NCBI GenBank assembly: GCA_023437285.1
Contig: JAEZGP010000260.1
Span: forward strand, 1 to 6,643
DNA length: 6,643 bases
Reading direction: 5' to 3'
DNA from: Actinomycetes bacterium
Lineage (GTDB): Bacteria > Actinomycetota > Actinomycetes > Mycobacteriales > Micromonosporaceae
Below the pieces are notes generated by a model that saw only the letters and a list, made by a program, of their open reading frames with translations, was not told where the DNA came from and did not search any database. Below are positions 1-6,030 of this stretch, one piece after another. The stretch's first letter is position 1, and each line of letters begins with the position of its first letter. The translations under genes were made by a program, and so were the position numbers.

Positions 1-761
1 TTTGTGTATAAGAGCCAGGGCGGGGTGGTCGCCAGGTCGCCCGCCCACGCCGAAACCTCCAGCGCGCCGCCCGGCTCCAGCGTCGCGCCGAAGCGGCCCA
101 GGCAGCGCAGATCCTCCTCCGGATGCAGGCCGCGCTCGGCCTCCTCGCGGGCCCGTACGCCCAGCCACCAGGTGCCGTCCGGCTCGTAGCCCGGCCCGGC
201 GACCCGGTAGGCGCCCGCGACGACGACCCCGTCGGCGGCCGGCTCCAGCGTCAACTCCTCCCCGCCCGCGTAGCGCTCGCCGTGCGCGTCGCGCCACGTG
301 CCCAGCGCCTCCACGCTCACGTGCACGGGCGGGCCGGCCAGCAGGCGGTGCGTGACGGCGACCGACGGTCGCCCGTACGCCATGGCGATCTCCCGTTCGA
401 GCACGAGGTCGCCGACGCGCCAGCGCCAGCGCGGCACCCCGCCGCGCAGCTCGAAGCTCTCCAGCAGCGTGTAGCCGCGCGGCTCCACGTGCCCCGAGGC
501 CCACTCGTGGGTGCCCAGCCGCACCTGGGCGCCCGACGGCAGCGTCACGATCGCGTCGAGCGCCGCCAGGCCCATCATCCGGCGGGCCGGCGTGGCGCCG
601 GCCACCACGAGCAGACCGTGGTAGCGGCGGGTCCGCAGGCCGGCGACCGTACCCATGGCGTAGCCGCCACGGCCGTCCGTGACCAGCCATTCCCGGCTGG
701 CGCCGGTGCCGAGCGTGCCGCACACCTGGGTACCGAAGGACCACCGGGGGATCAATGTCAC
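1..761 (-). CDS. Amylo-alpha-1,6-glucosidase (glycogen debranching enzyme, GH133 type), N-terminal part, cut at window edge
   Basis: About 253 residues of the N-terminal domain are present; the C-terminal catalytic domain lies beyond position 1. The recognisable block is REWLVTDGRGGYAMGTVAG followed by LRTRRYHGLLVV, at residues 23-53 counted from the GTG at 761. This is the signature of the bacterial/archaeal debranching enzyme N-terminal domain (GDE_N). The rest reads as a beta-sandwich-like domain rich in short strands. By family knowledge the enzyme hydrolyses alpha-1,6 branch points of glycogen-like glucans in the cytoplasm; no signal peptide is seen, which agrees. The start was placed at GTG 761 because a TACGAT hexamer sits 7 bases upstream and the protein then opens VTLIPRWSFGTQ. 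An in-frame ATG at 806 would add 15 residues (MICTGTPRAARTIGN) but would read through that promoter-like site. It is divergent from a GH63-type glucosidase gene, which supports a shared role in glucan turnover. Its last codons at the window edge may be adapter-derived. Confidence 0.9.
   Translation of the reverse strand, partial: MTLIPRWSFGTQVCGTLGTGASREWLVTDGRGGYAMGTVAGLRTRRYHGLLVVAGATPARRMMGLAALDAIVTLPSGAQVRLGTHEWASGHVEPRGYTLLESFELRGGVPRWRWRVGDLVLEREIAMAYGRPSVAVTHRLLAGPPVHVSVEALGTWRDAHGERYAGGEELTLEPAADGVVVAGAYRVAGPGYEPDGTWWLGVRAREEAERGLHPEEDLRCLGRFGATLEPGGALEVSAWAGDLATTPPWLLYT
3..18 (+). other. Tn5 mosaic-end-like sequence (probable library adapter remnant)
   Basis: Seen: bases 3-18 match the last 16 bases of the 19-bp Tn5 mosaic end (TGTGTATAAGAGACAG) at 15 of 16 positions, with one A-to-C difference at 15. 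The stretch is AT-rich and lies at the very edge of an otherwise very GC-rich window. Known: this end is added by tagmentation library kits. Inferred: the left edge is a contig end with residual adapter, so the last codons of the debranching enzyme fragment here (reading WLLYT) may not be genomic. Chance similarity or a real transposon end cannot be excluded. Confidence 0.6.
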
Positions 762-768
762 GTTGCCG

Positions 769-774
769 ATCGTA
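769..774 (-). promoter_or_regulatory. Candidate -10 element (TACGAT) of the debranching enzyme gene
   Basis: TACGAT on the minus strand fits the actinobacterial TANNNT -10 pattern. Seven bases separate it from the GTG at 761, placing the expected transcription start at or next to the start codon. No TTGAC-like -35 is visible at 17-18 bases. There is no Shine-Dalgarno sequence before the GTG, consistent with a leaderless mRNA. Confidence 0.45.
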
Positions 775-786
775 CGGGCGGCCCGT
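774..786. promoter_or_regulatory. Perfect 6-1-6 inverted repeat in the divergent promoter region
   Basis: ACGGGC, a single G, then GCCCGT form a perfect inverted repeat. It touches the upstream edge of the TACGAT element of the leftward gene. It could be an operator for a regulator of the two glycoside hydrolase genes. GC-rich palindromes also arise by chance in such DNA, so the assignment is tentative. Confidence 0.3.
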
Positions 787-789
787 GGG

Positions 790-799
790 GTACCGGTAC
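790..799. promoter_or_regulatory. Perfect 10-bp palindrome GTACCGGTAC between divergent genes
   Basis: GTACCGGTAC is fully self-complementary and lies 3 bases beyond the preceding inverted repeat, in the -35 region of the leftward promoter. It may be a second half of a regulatory region. No regulator can be named from the sequence. Confidence 0.25.
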
Positions 800-844
800 A
801 GATCATGACGGCGGGTGGTGCGGACGCCCGTAACACGACTAGCG

Positions 845-850
845 GACAAT
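845..850 (+). promoter_or_regulatory. Weak candidate -10 element (GACAAT) of the GH63-type gene
   Basis: GACAAT keeps the A at position 2 and T at position 6 of the TANNNT pattern but lacks the first T. It lies 6 bases before a GTG at 857 that is in frame with the glucosidase, the same spacing as at the other genes here. If it is real, the gene is leaderless and starts at 857 rather than at ATG 872. Confidence 0.25.
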
Positions 851-871
851 CAGGGCGTGACTGGGGACGCA

Positions 872-3523
872 ATGGGAGCTGAACGGGAGCGGCTGGCCGA
901 CGCCGACGCGGGGGTCGACGCCTGGCGCGAGTGGGGTCCGTACCTGTCGGAACGGGCCTGGGGGACGGTACGGGAGGACTACAGCGAGCACGGCACGGCC
1001 TGGGACTACTTCCCGCACGACCACGCCCGTTCCCGGGCGTACCGGTGGAACGAGGACGGCCTGGGCGGCATCTGCGACGAGCGGCAGACGTTCTGCTTCG
1101 CGTTCGCGTTCTGGAACGGCCAGGACAACATCCTCAAGGAGCGCATCTTCGGGCTGACCGGCCCCGAGGGCAACCACGGCGAGGACGCCAAGGAGTACTG
1201 GTGGTACCTGGACTCCACGCCCACCCACTCGTGGATGACCTGGCGCTACCACTACCCGCAGGCCCACTTCCCGTACAGCGAGCTGGCCGAGGTCAACCGG
1301 TCGCGCGGCCGGGAGGAGCCCGAGTACGAGCTGGTCGACACCGGCGTCTTCGACGAGGACCGGTACTTCTCGATCAACGTGGACTACGCGAAGGCCTCGC
1401 CCACCGACTACTGCGTGCTGGTGACGGTCACCAACCACGGGCCCGAGGCGGCGCCGCTGCACCTGCTGCCCACCCTGTGGTTCCGCAACACGTGGGCGTG
1501 GGGGCTGCCGGGTTGGTCGGACAAGCCGCAACTGCACGGGTACGACGCCGGCACGCTGGTCGCCCGGCACCGCATCCTCGGCCGGCTCGTGCTCGCCGGT
1601 GAGGGTGATCCCGAGGCCCTGTGCTGCGACAACGAGTCCAACGCCGAGCGGCTGTGGGGGTTGGAGAGCCGCTCGAAATACCCGAAGGACGGCATCGGGG
1701 AATACCTGATCAACGGCCTGCCAATGGTCAACCCCGAGCGGATCGGCACCAAGGGCGCCCTGCACTACCAGCTGAACCTCGAGCCGGGGGAGACCCGCCA
1801 GATCCGGCTACGACTCGCGCTCGTGGCCAGCAGCGCCGACGAATGGTCGCCCGAGGCCGCCAAGCGCGACCACGCGGCGCTCGACCTCGGTGCCGACTTC
1901 GACGCCGTACTCCACGCGCGGCGCGCGGAGGCCGACGCGTACTTCGCCGAGCTGACCCCGCCCACCGCCAGCGCCGACGAGGCGCTCGTGCTGCGCCAGG
2001 CCGTCGCCGGCCTCATGTGGGGCAAGCAGTTCTACCACTACGACGTGGCGCGCTGGCTGTCCGGCGACCCGGCCGGCCAGCCGCTGTCCGAGGCGCGCAA
2101 GCGCGGCCGCAACGGCCACTGGTGGCACATGTCGAGCTTCGACGTGATCTCCATGCCGGACCCCTGGGAGTACCCCTGGTATGCCGCCTGGGACCTGGCG
2201 TTCCAGTGCGTCGCGATCGCCCGGGTCGACCCGTCGTTCGCCAAGGAGCAACTGCTGCTCCTGCTGCGCGAGTGGTACATGCACCCCAACGGGCAGATCC
2301 CCGCCTACGAGTGGGCCTTCGACGACGTGAACCCGCCCGTGCACGGCTGGGCGGCACTGAAGGTGTTCGAGCTCGACGGGGCGCGCGACTACGACTTTCT
2401 GGCGCGCGTACTGCACAAGCTTCTGATGAACTTCACCTGGTGGGTCAACCGCAAGGACACCAGCGGCAACAACGTGTTCGAGGGCGGCTTCCTGGGGCTG
2501 GACAACGTCGGCCCGTTCGACCGGGGCGCGGTGCTGCCCATCGCGGGGGTGCTGGAGCAGAGCGACGGCACGGCGTGGATGTCCATGTACGCGCTGAACC
2601 TGCTGGAGATGACCCTCGTCCTGGCCTCCCACGACCGCGCGTACGTCGACCTGGCCACGAAGTTCTTCGAGCACTTCGCCTACATCGCGTCGGCGGCGTT
2701 CGAGCAGGGCCTGTGGGACGACGAGGACGGCTTCTTCTACGACGTGATCCGCCAGGCCGACGGCACGCAGGTGCCGCTCAAGGTGCGTTCGGTCGTGGGC
2801 CTGCTGCCACTGGGCGCCAACACCATTCTCAGCTCGATCACCCTGGCGCGGCTGCCCGAGGTGGCCGGTCGGTTACGCTGGTTTTTGACGAACAAACCCG
2901 AGTACGCCGACGTGGTCGGCGCGCGGCGCATCCGCGACGGGCAGCAGCTGCGCCTGCTGACGGCCGTCGGCACGGACCACCTGCTGATGCTCCTGCGCCG
3001 GATGCTCGACGAGGAGGAGTTCCTGTCCCCGTACGGCCTGCGCACCCTGTCGCGCAAGCACCTCAAGGAGCCGTACACGGTCGAGCTGGGCGGCACGGAG
3101 TTCACCGTCGGCTACGAGCCCGCCGAGTCGGCGACCGGGCTGTTCGGCGGCAACTCCAACTGGCGCGGCCCGATCTGGTTCCCGGTCAACTACCTGATCA
3201 TTGAGGGGCTGCGGCGCTTCGGCCGGTTCTTCGGCGATGACCTGCTGGTGGAGTACCCGACCGGGTCCGGCGTGAAGCACACCCTCACCGCCATCGCCGA
3301 CGACCTGTGCCAGCGGCAGGTCAACCTGTTCCTGGCCAACGCGGACGGCCGGCGGCCGCTGCTCGGCGACAGCGAGCTGTTCCAGAACGACCCGCGCTGG
3401 CGCGAGCTGCTGCCCTTCCCGGAGTACTTCCACGGCGACACGGGCGCCGGCCTCGGCGCCACGCACCAGACCGGGTGGACCGCGCTCGTGCTCGACTACA
3501 TCCTCACGCTGCACGGCCGGTAG
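872..3523 (+). CDS. GH63 / MGH1-like glycoside hydrolase (putative cytoplasmic glucosidase)
   Basis: 883 residues from ATG 872. No signal peptide or membrane segment is seen, so it is probably cytoplasmic. Recognisable blocks in order are WGPYLSERAWGTVREDYS (residues 21-38), FPHDHARSRAYRW (47-59) and KEYWWYLDSTPTHSW (107-121). Next come WYAAWDLAFQ with Asp441, a PNGQIPAYEWAFDDVNPPVHGW block just after it, and GFLGLDNVGPFDRG with Asp544. Last are RGPIWFPVNY (765-774) and FPEYFHGDTG followed by HQTGW (849-869). The (alpha/alpha)6 catalytic region of GH63 enzymes fits the second half. By family analogy the WD Asp441 is the likely general acid and Glu851 the likely base; this assignment is inferred. 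Family members hydrolyse alpha-glucosides or mannosyl/glucosylglycerate, so the substrate here is unresolved. The protein is about twice the length of the small mannosylglycerate hydrolases. ATG 872 has a GGGGA sequence 4 bases upstream. GTG 857, after a weak -10-like hexamer, is the alternative start and would add 5 residues. Confidence 0.9.
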   Translation: MGAERERLADADAGVDAWREWGPYLSERAWGTVREDYSEHGTAWDYFPHDHARSRAYRWNEDGLGGICDERQTFCFAFAFWNGQDNILKERIFGLTGPEGNHGEDAKEYWWYLDSTPTHSWMTWRYHYPQAHFPYSELAEVNRSRGREEPEYELVDTGVFDEDRYFSINVDYAKASPTDYCVLVTVTNHGPEAAPLHLLPTLWFRNTWAWGLPGWSDKPQLHGYDAGTLVARHRILGRLVLAGEGDPEALCCDNESNAERLWGLESRSKYPKDGIGEYLINGLPMVNPERIGTKGALHYQLNLEPGETRQIRLRLALVASSADEWSPEAAKRDHAALDLGADFDAVLHARRAEADAYFAELTPPTASADEALVLRQAVAGLMWGKQFYHYDVARWLSGDPAGQPLSEARKRGRNGHWWHMSSFDVISMPDPWEYPWYAAWDLAFQCVAIARVDPSFAKEQLLLLLREWYMHPNGQIPAYEWAFDDVNPPVHGWAALKVFELDGARDYDFLARVLHKLLMNFTWWVNRKDTSGNNVFEGGFLGLDNVGPFDRGAVLPIAGVLEQSDGTAWMSMYALNLLEMTLVLASHDRAYVDLATKFFEHFAYIASAAFEQGLWDDEDGFFYDVIRQADGTQVPLKVRSVVGLLPLGANTILSSITLARLPEVAGRLRWFLTNKPEYADVVGARRIRDGQQLRLLTAVGTDHLLMLLRRMLDEEEFLSPYGLRTLSRKHLKEPYTVELGGTEFTVGYEPAESATGLFGGNSNWRGPIWFPVNYLIIEGLRRFGRFFGDDLLVEYPTGSGVKHTLTAIADDLCQRQVNLFLANADGRRPLLGDSELFQNDPRWRELLPFPEYFHGDTGAGLGATHQTGWTALVLDYILTLHGR

Positions 3524-4417
3524 TCAGTCCTGGGCGCGGCGGGTCCCCACGAACTGGTCCGGCCGGCGGTGGCGGCCGGTCGCGTGGTGGTGCTGGGGTT
3601 CGGCGAAGAACGTCATGCCGATGACCGCGGCCAGCGTGGCCACGAACCCCACGCCGGCCAGCCAGCCCAGGCCGGGCCGCACCTTGTCGCCCAGGAACAA
3701 AAGGCCGATGATCGCGGGCGGGATCGCCGACGCGGCGTCCATCGCCGCGCCCGCCGCCGTGGTCGAGCCGCGCTGCATGGCCAGCCCCAGCAGCAGCTGC
3801 GCGACCAGGGAGTGCGCGACCAGGATGTAGAGCAGCGGGCTGCTGACGAACGCGTCCACCGAGTGGGCGTTGGCGAGCGGCCGTGAGGCGATCGCGGCCG
3901 CGCCGAAGGACAGTCCCGCCAGGGCGCCCAGGGCCACGGAGCCGGGGGCGCCGTGCACCTTCGCGGCGAGAAAGCCGAGGCCGGCCACGCCGACCAGCGC
4001 CAGGGCCAGGGCGATCTCGCCCTTGAGGCCGATGTCGCGCGACGGGTGCGGCTGCGCCGAGACGACCAGCGCGGCCAGGCCCAGGCACAGCAGCACGAGC
4101 AGGGCGATCTCGGCCGGCGGCAGGCGCCACTTCAGCACGAGTACGCCAAGGACGGCGGTCACGCCGAGGCCGGCCGCGACGCTCGACTGCACGAGGAACA
4201 GGGGCAGGTCGCGGCGGGCCACGAAGGCCAGCAGGAAGCCCAGCGTCTGGCACAGCAGGCCGACGAGGTACGTCTTGTGCCGGGCCAGCCGCACCAGCAG
4301 CGCCGGGTCGAGCGTGTGGTGCGTCGTGGTCTTGGCGGCCGCGATCGACTGCAACAGGTTGGCCACCCCGTACATGCCGATCATGGCAGTGAGGAAGAAC
4401 CACCCCGGAGACATCAC
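3524..4417 (-). CDS. DMT/EamA-like multi-spanning membrane protein
   Basis: 297 residues with about nine hydrophobic segments, at roughly 5-27, 48-68, 72-95, 103-121, 132-152, 158-178, 192-213, 228-243 and 249-271. The composition (small residues, LGFLLAFVA, ATLAAVIGMTFFAE near the end) resembles the drug/metabolite transporter superfamily, which usually has ten segments. The C-terminal tail from about 272 is hydrophilic, with a HHH cluster and several Arg. A substrate cannot be read from the sequence. It could export or import a small molecule, or be a non-transporting membrane protein of this fold. GTG 4417 was chosen because TATCCT lies 6 bases upstream and no Shine-Dalgarno is present; ATG 4414, the next codon, is nearly equivalent. 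It lies 67 bases downstream of hisN on the same strand, but its own promoter-like site suggests at least partly independent transcription. Its TGA directly abuts the TAG of the opposing glucosidase gene. Confidence 0.8.
   Translation of the reverse strand: MMSPGWFFLTAMIGMYGVANLLQSIAAAKTTTHHTLDPALLVRLARHKTYLVGLLCQTLGFLLAFVARRDLPLFLVQSSVAAGLGVTAVLGVLVLKWRLPPAEIALLVLLCLGLAALVVSAQPHPSRDIGLKGEIALALALVGVAGLGFLAAKVHGAPGSVALGALAGLSFGAAAIASRPLANAHSVDAFVSSPLLYILVAHSLVAQLLLGLAMQRGSTTAAGAAMDAASAIPPAIIGLLFLGDKVRPGLGWLAGVGFVATLAAVIGMTFFAEPQHHHATGRHRRPDQFVGTRRAQD
3559..3579 (+). terminator. GC-only hairpin downstream of the glucosidase gene (possible terminator)
   Basis: CCGGCCG and CGGCCGG form a perfect 7-bp stem around a 7-base loop, starting 36 bases after the glucosidase stop. 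There is no T-run. Actinobacteria can use such hairpins without a T-tract, but this one lies inside the coding region of the opposing membrane protein gene and could simply reflect its Arg/Gly-rich C-terminal codons. Confidence 0.2.
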
Positions 4418-4423
4418 GCGCAG

Positions 4424-4429
4424 AGGATA
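4424..4429 (-). promoter_or_regulatory. Candidate -10 element (TATCCT) of the membrane protein gene
   Basis: TATCCT on the minus strand fits TANNNT and is separated by 6 bases from the GTG at 4417. No clear -35 is seen. It lies in the 67-base gap between hisN and the membrane protein gene and argues for a leaderless transcript starting here. Confidence 0.45.
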
Positions 4430-4484
4430 TGCGTCGGCGCCGGCCCGCGCCGAGACCCATCCGGGCGATGCGCTCGATCGCTGA

Positions 4485-5279
4485 TCATGATCCGAGCATG
4501 TCGAGGATGTCGGCGTGCAGGGGACCGTTCGTCGCGATGGCGCTGCCGTTGCCCGGCCCCTCCCGGCCCGCCAGGTCCGTGAAGGTTCCGCCCGCCTCGG
4601 TCACGATCGGGATCAGCGCCGCCACGTCCCACAGCGACAGCTCCGGTTCCACCATGATGTCCAGCGCACCCTCGGCCAGCAGCATGTACCCGTAGAAATC
4701 CCCGTACGCCCGGCTGCGCCACGTGCGGCGCATGATGTCGAGCATCGCCTCCAGCTTCTCCAACTGCTCCCAGCCGGTCAGCGACGAGTAGCAGAACGAC
4801 GCGTCCGCGAGCCGTCGCACCCCCGACACGCGGATCGCGGTCGCGGCCGACTGATGGCGTCCCGCGTACGCCCCCCGGCCCTTGGCCGCCCACCAGCGCC
4901 GCCCGAGCGCCGGCGCCGAGACCAGCCCGACCACCACCTCAGAGCCCTCCATCAGGGCGATCAGCGTGGCCCAGACCGGGACGCCGCGCACGAAGTTCTT
5001 CGTGCCGTCGATCGGATCGATGACCCACTGCCGCTGGCTCGGCCCGGCGGCCGCGACGCTGTGCCCGAACTCCTCGCCGATCATGCCGTCGCGCGGTCGG
5101 GTGCGCGACAGCGTCGCCCGGATCGCCTTCTCGACGGCCGTATCGGCGTCCGAGACCGGCGTCAGATCCGGCTTCGCGGTCACCGTGAGATCCAACGCCC
5201 GGAACCGGGCCATCGAGATCGAGTCCGCGCTGTCGGCCAGGACGTGGGCCAGCGCGAGGTCGTCGGCGTAGCGGGTCAC
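4485..5279 (-). CDS. hisN: Histidinol-phosphatase (inositol monophosphatase family)
   Basis: 264 residues, the usual length for this family. The metal-binding motifs are intact: GEEFG at 68-72, WVIDPIDGTKNF at 85-96 with Asp88 and Asp91, and WDVAALIPIVTEAGG at 217-231 with Asp218. The N-terminal KPDLTPVSDADTAVE stretch (36-50) is also typical. Known: actinobacterial HisN is a Mg-dependent IMPase-fold enzyme that dephosphorylates L-histidinol phosphate to histidinol, the penultimate block of histidine synthesis, in the cytoplasm. The IMPase family also includes inositol-phosphate, fructose-bisphosphate and PAP phosphatases. HisN is preferred from the FVRGVPVWATLIAL and SFCYSSLTGW wording, which I recall from annotated actinobacterial HisN proteins. 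The frame stays open to 5717, but that extension has no family similarity and is antisense to the next gene. GTG 5279 was chosen because TAGGTT lies 7 bases upstream and the protein then begins VTRYADDLALAHVLADSADS, a normal family N-terminus. No other his gene is in view. Confidence 0.88.
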   Translation of the reverse strand: MTRYADDLALAHVLADSADSISMARFRALDLTVTAKPDLTPVSDADTAVEKAIRATLSRTRPRDGMIGEEFGHSVAAAGPSQRQWVIDPIDGTKNFVRGVPVWATLIALMEGSEVVVGLVSAPALGRRWWAAKGRGAYAGRHQSAATAIRVSGVRRLADASFCYSSLTGWEQLEKLEAMLDIMRRTWRSRAYGDFYGYMLLAEGALDIMVEPELSLWDVAALIPIVTEAGGTFTDLAGREGPGNGSAIATNGPLHADILDMLGS

Positions 5280-5286
5280 GCACGCG

Positions 5287-5292
5287 AACCTA
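5287..5292 (-). promoter_or_regulatory. Candidate -10 element (TAGGTT) of hisN
   Basis: TAGGTT on the minus strand is a good match to the actinobacterial principal-sigma -10 pattern TANNNT. It is 7 bases before the GTG at 5279, so transcription should begin at about the start codon. No TTGAC-like -35 and no Shine-Dalgarno sequence are present. Confidence 0.55.
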
Positions 5293-5305
5293 CACGCCCC
5301 GGAAT

Positions 5306-5315
5306 CCCAGGTGGG
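5306..5315. promoter_or_regulatory. Short inverted repeat CCCA-GG-TGGG between divergent promoters
   Basis: CCCAGGTGGG has 4-bp complementary arms around a GG centre. It sits in the region expected to hold the -35 elements of both divergent genes. It could be a shared operator, for example for the winged-helix protein encoded next to it. The arms are short, so chance is a real alternative. Confidence 0.2.
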
Positions 5316-5333
5316 TCCGGCGCGGCGCTTGGG

Positions 5334-5339
5334 TAGGCT
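5334..5339 (+). promoter_or_regulatory. Candidate -10 element (TAGGCT) of the DUF2087 gene
   Basis: TAGGCT fits TANNNT and lies 7 bases before the GTG at 5347. As at hisN, no -35 consensus and no Shine-Dalgarno sequence are seen, which points to a leaderless mRNA. Confidence 0.55.
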
Positions 5340-5346
5340 CTCGCGC

Positions 5347-5889
5347 GTGGATCCGAACGTCGTTGTGGGGCTGCTCGCGGAGGAGAACCGCCTACGCGCG
5401 TTCGCAGCCGTCGTGCTCGGCGCCAGCACGCCCAGCGAGGTCGCCCAGCGTGCCACCCTCAGCGCCAGGGACGCGGTCGCCGCCATCAACCGGTTGCTGC
5501 AGGGCGGGCTGCTGGCCACCGTCGACGGCAAGCTGGTCGCGCAGGTCACCCTCCTCAAGGACACCGCACGGGGGTACGCCGAACAGCACGCCCCGCCGGC
5601 CGAGCCCCTCGACGCGGACCGGAACCGGGCCGCGGTGCTGCGCGCGTTCATCGTCGACAGCCGGCTCGTGTCGATCCCCGCGGCGCGCGGCAAGCGCCGG
5701 ATCATCCTGGAGCACATCGTCTCGGGGTTCGAGCCGGGCGTAAAATACCCGGAACGCGAGGTCGACGCGGTGCTGCGCGCCTGGCACCCGGACTACGCCA
5801 GCCTGCGCCGTTACCTGATCGACGAGGACCTCATGGCCCGCTCGGAAGGCGCATACTGGCGTACCGGCGGCCCGGTCCACCTCCGCTGA
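5347..5889 (+). CDS. Winged-helix DUF2087 domain protein (putative transcriptional regulator)
   Basis: 180 residues from GTG 5347. Residues 5-65 read as a winged helix-turn-helix of the ArsR-like type: RLRAFAAVVLGASTPSEVAQ, then LSARDAVAAINRLLQGGLLATVDGKLV. A linker rich in Ala and Pro (about 82-90) follows. Residues 96-172 match the DUF2087 pattern: VLRAFIVDSRLVSIPAARGKRR, then FEPGVKYPEREVDAVLRAWHPDY, then LRRYLIDEDLMARSEGAYWR. Known: DUF2087 often occurs alone or behind such a DNA-binding domain, and its molecular role is not established. A regulator is the simplest reading of the architecture, but its target and any ligand are unknown. The gene is divergent from hisN with 67 bases between the starts, so control of itself and hisN is possible. 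The start is fixed by the TAGGCT element 7 bases upstream; no Shine-Dalgarno is visible. Confidence 0.85.
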   Translation: MDPNVVVGLLAEENRLRAFAAVVLGASTPSEVAQRATLSARDAVAAINRLLQGGLLATVDGKLVAQVTLLKDTARGYAEQHAPPAEPLDADRNRAAVLRAFIVDSRLVSIPAARGKRRIILEHIVSGFEPGVKYPEREVDAVLRAWHPDYASLRRYLIDEDLMARSEGAYWRTGGPVHLR

Positions 5890-6009
5890 CCCCGACCCCG
5901 CCCCGTCGGCCTCGCCGCCGCCCGCGGCCAGCTCCTGATTCGCCCACGGTGCACAAGCGGCGCCCCGGCCCAGACCCCGTCCCGCCGCATGCGCGGGCGC
6001 CGCCCGCCC
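5890..6009. other. Gene-free GC-rich spacer leading into the repeat array
   Basis: No credible coding region, RNA gene or terminator with a T-tract is seen here. A lone GTGCACAA at 5949-5956 and a TGCGCG at 5990-5995 resemble the cores of the array that follows and may be decayed first units. Confidence 0.5.
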
Positions 6010-6030
6010 TATGCGCACAGCCGCCCGCCC
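6010..6030 (+). repeat. Half-length unit at the left boundary of the array
   Basis: A 21-base segment begins with TATGCGCACA like the A-type units and ends in CCGCCCGCCC, like the tail of a full unit, but lacks the middle. Its core (6012-6019) is 21 bases before the next core, half the normal spacing. It looks like a unit with an internal deletion. Confidence 0.55.

Noticed and set aside
123..833. 236-residue forward open frame opposite the debranching enzyme
   Set aside because: It is Ala/Arg/His/Pro-rich shadow sequence. The minus strand encodes the unmistakable debranching enzyme N-terminal signature over the same bases.
839..2674. Antisense open frames of about 290-310 residues opposite the glucosidase gene
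   Set aside because: Their composition is the Val/Arg/Gly/Gln-rich shadow of the opposite strand. No domain motif is recognisable, and the forward frame has clear GH63 blocks throughout.
3504..4460. Alternative minus-strand open frame of 318 residues overlapping the membrane protein gene
   Set aside because: It is an Arg/Gly/Pro-rich out-of-frame shadow without membrane segments. The frame from 4417 has a coherent pattern of about nine hydrophobic segments.
4483..4492. GATCATGATC palindrome at the 3' end of hisN as an operator or terminator
   Set aside because: It overlaps the last codons and stop of hisN, is short, has no loop or T-tract, and shows no relation to the -10 element of the next gene.
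5280..5717. N-terminal extension of hisN to an ATG at 5717
   Set aside because: The extra ~146 residues have low-complexity Arg/Ser/Ala composition with no family match and are antisense to the well-supported DUF2087 gene. The normal IMPase-family N-terminus begins at GTG 5279.
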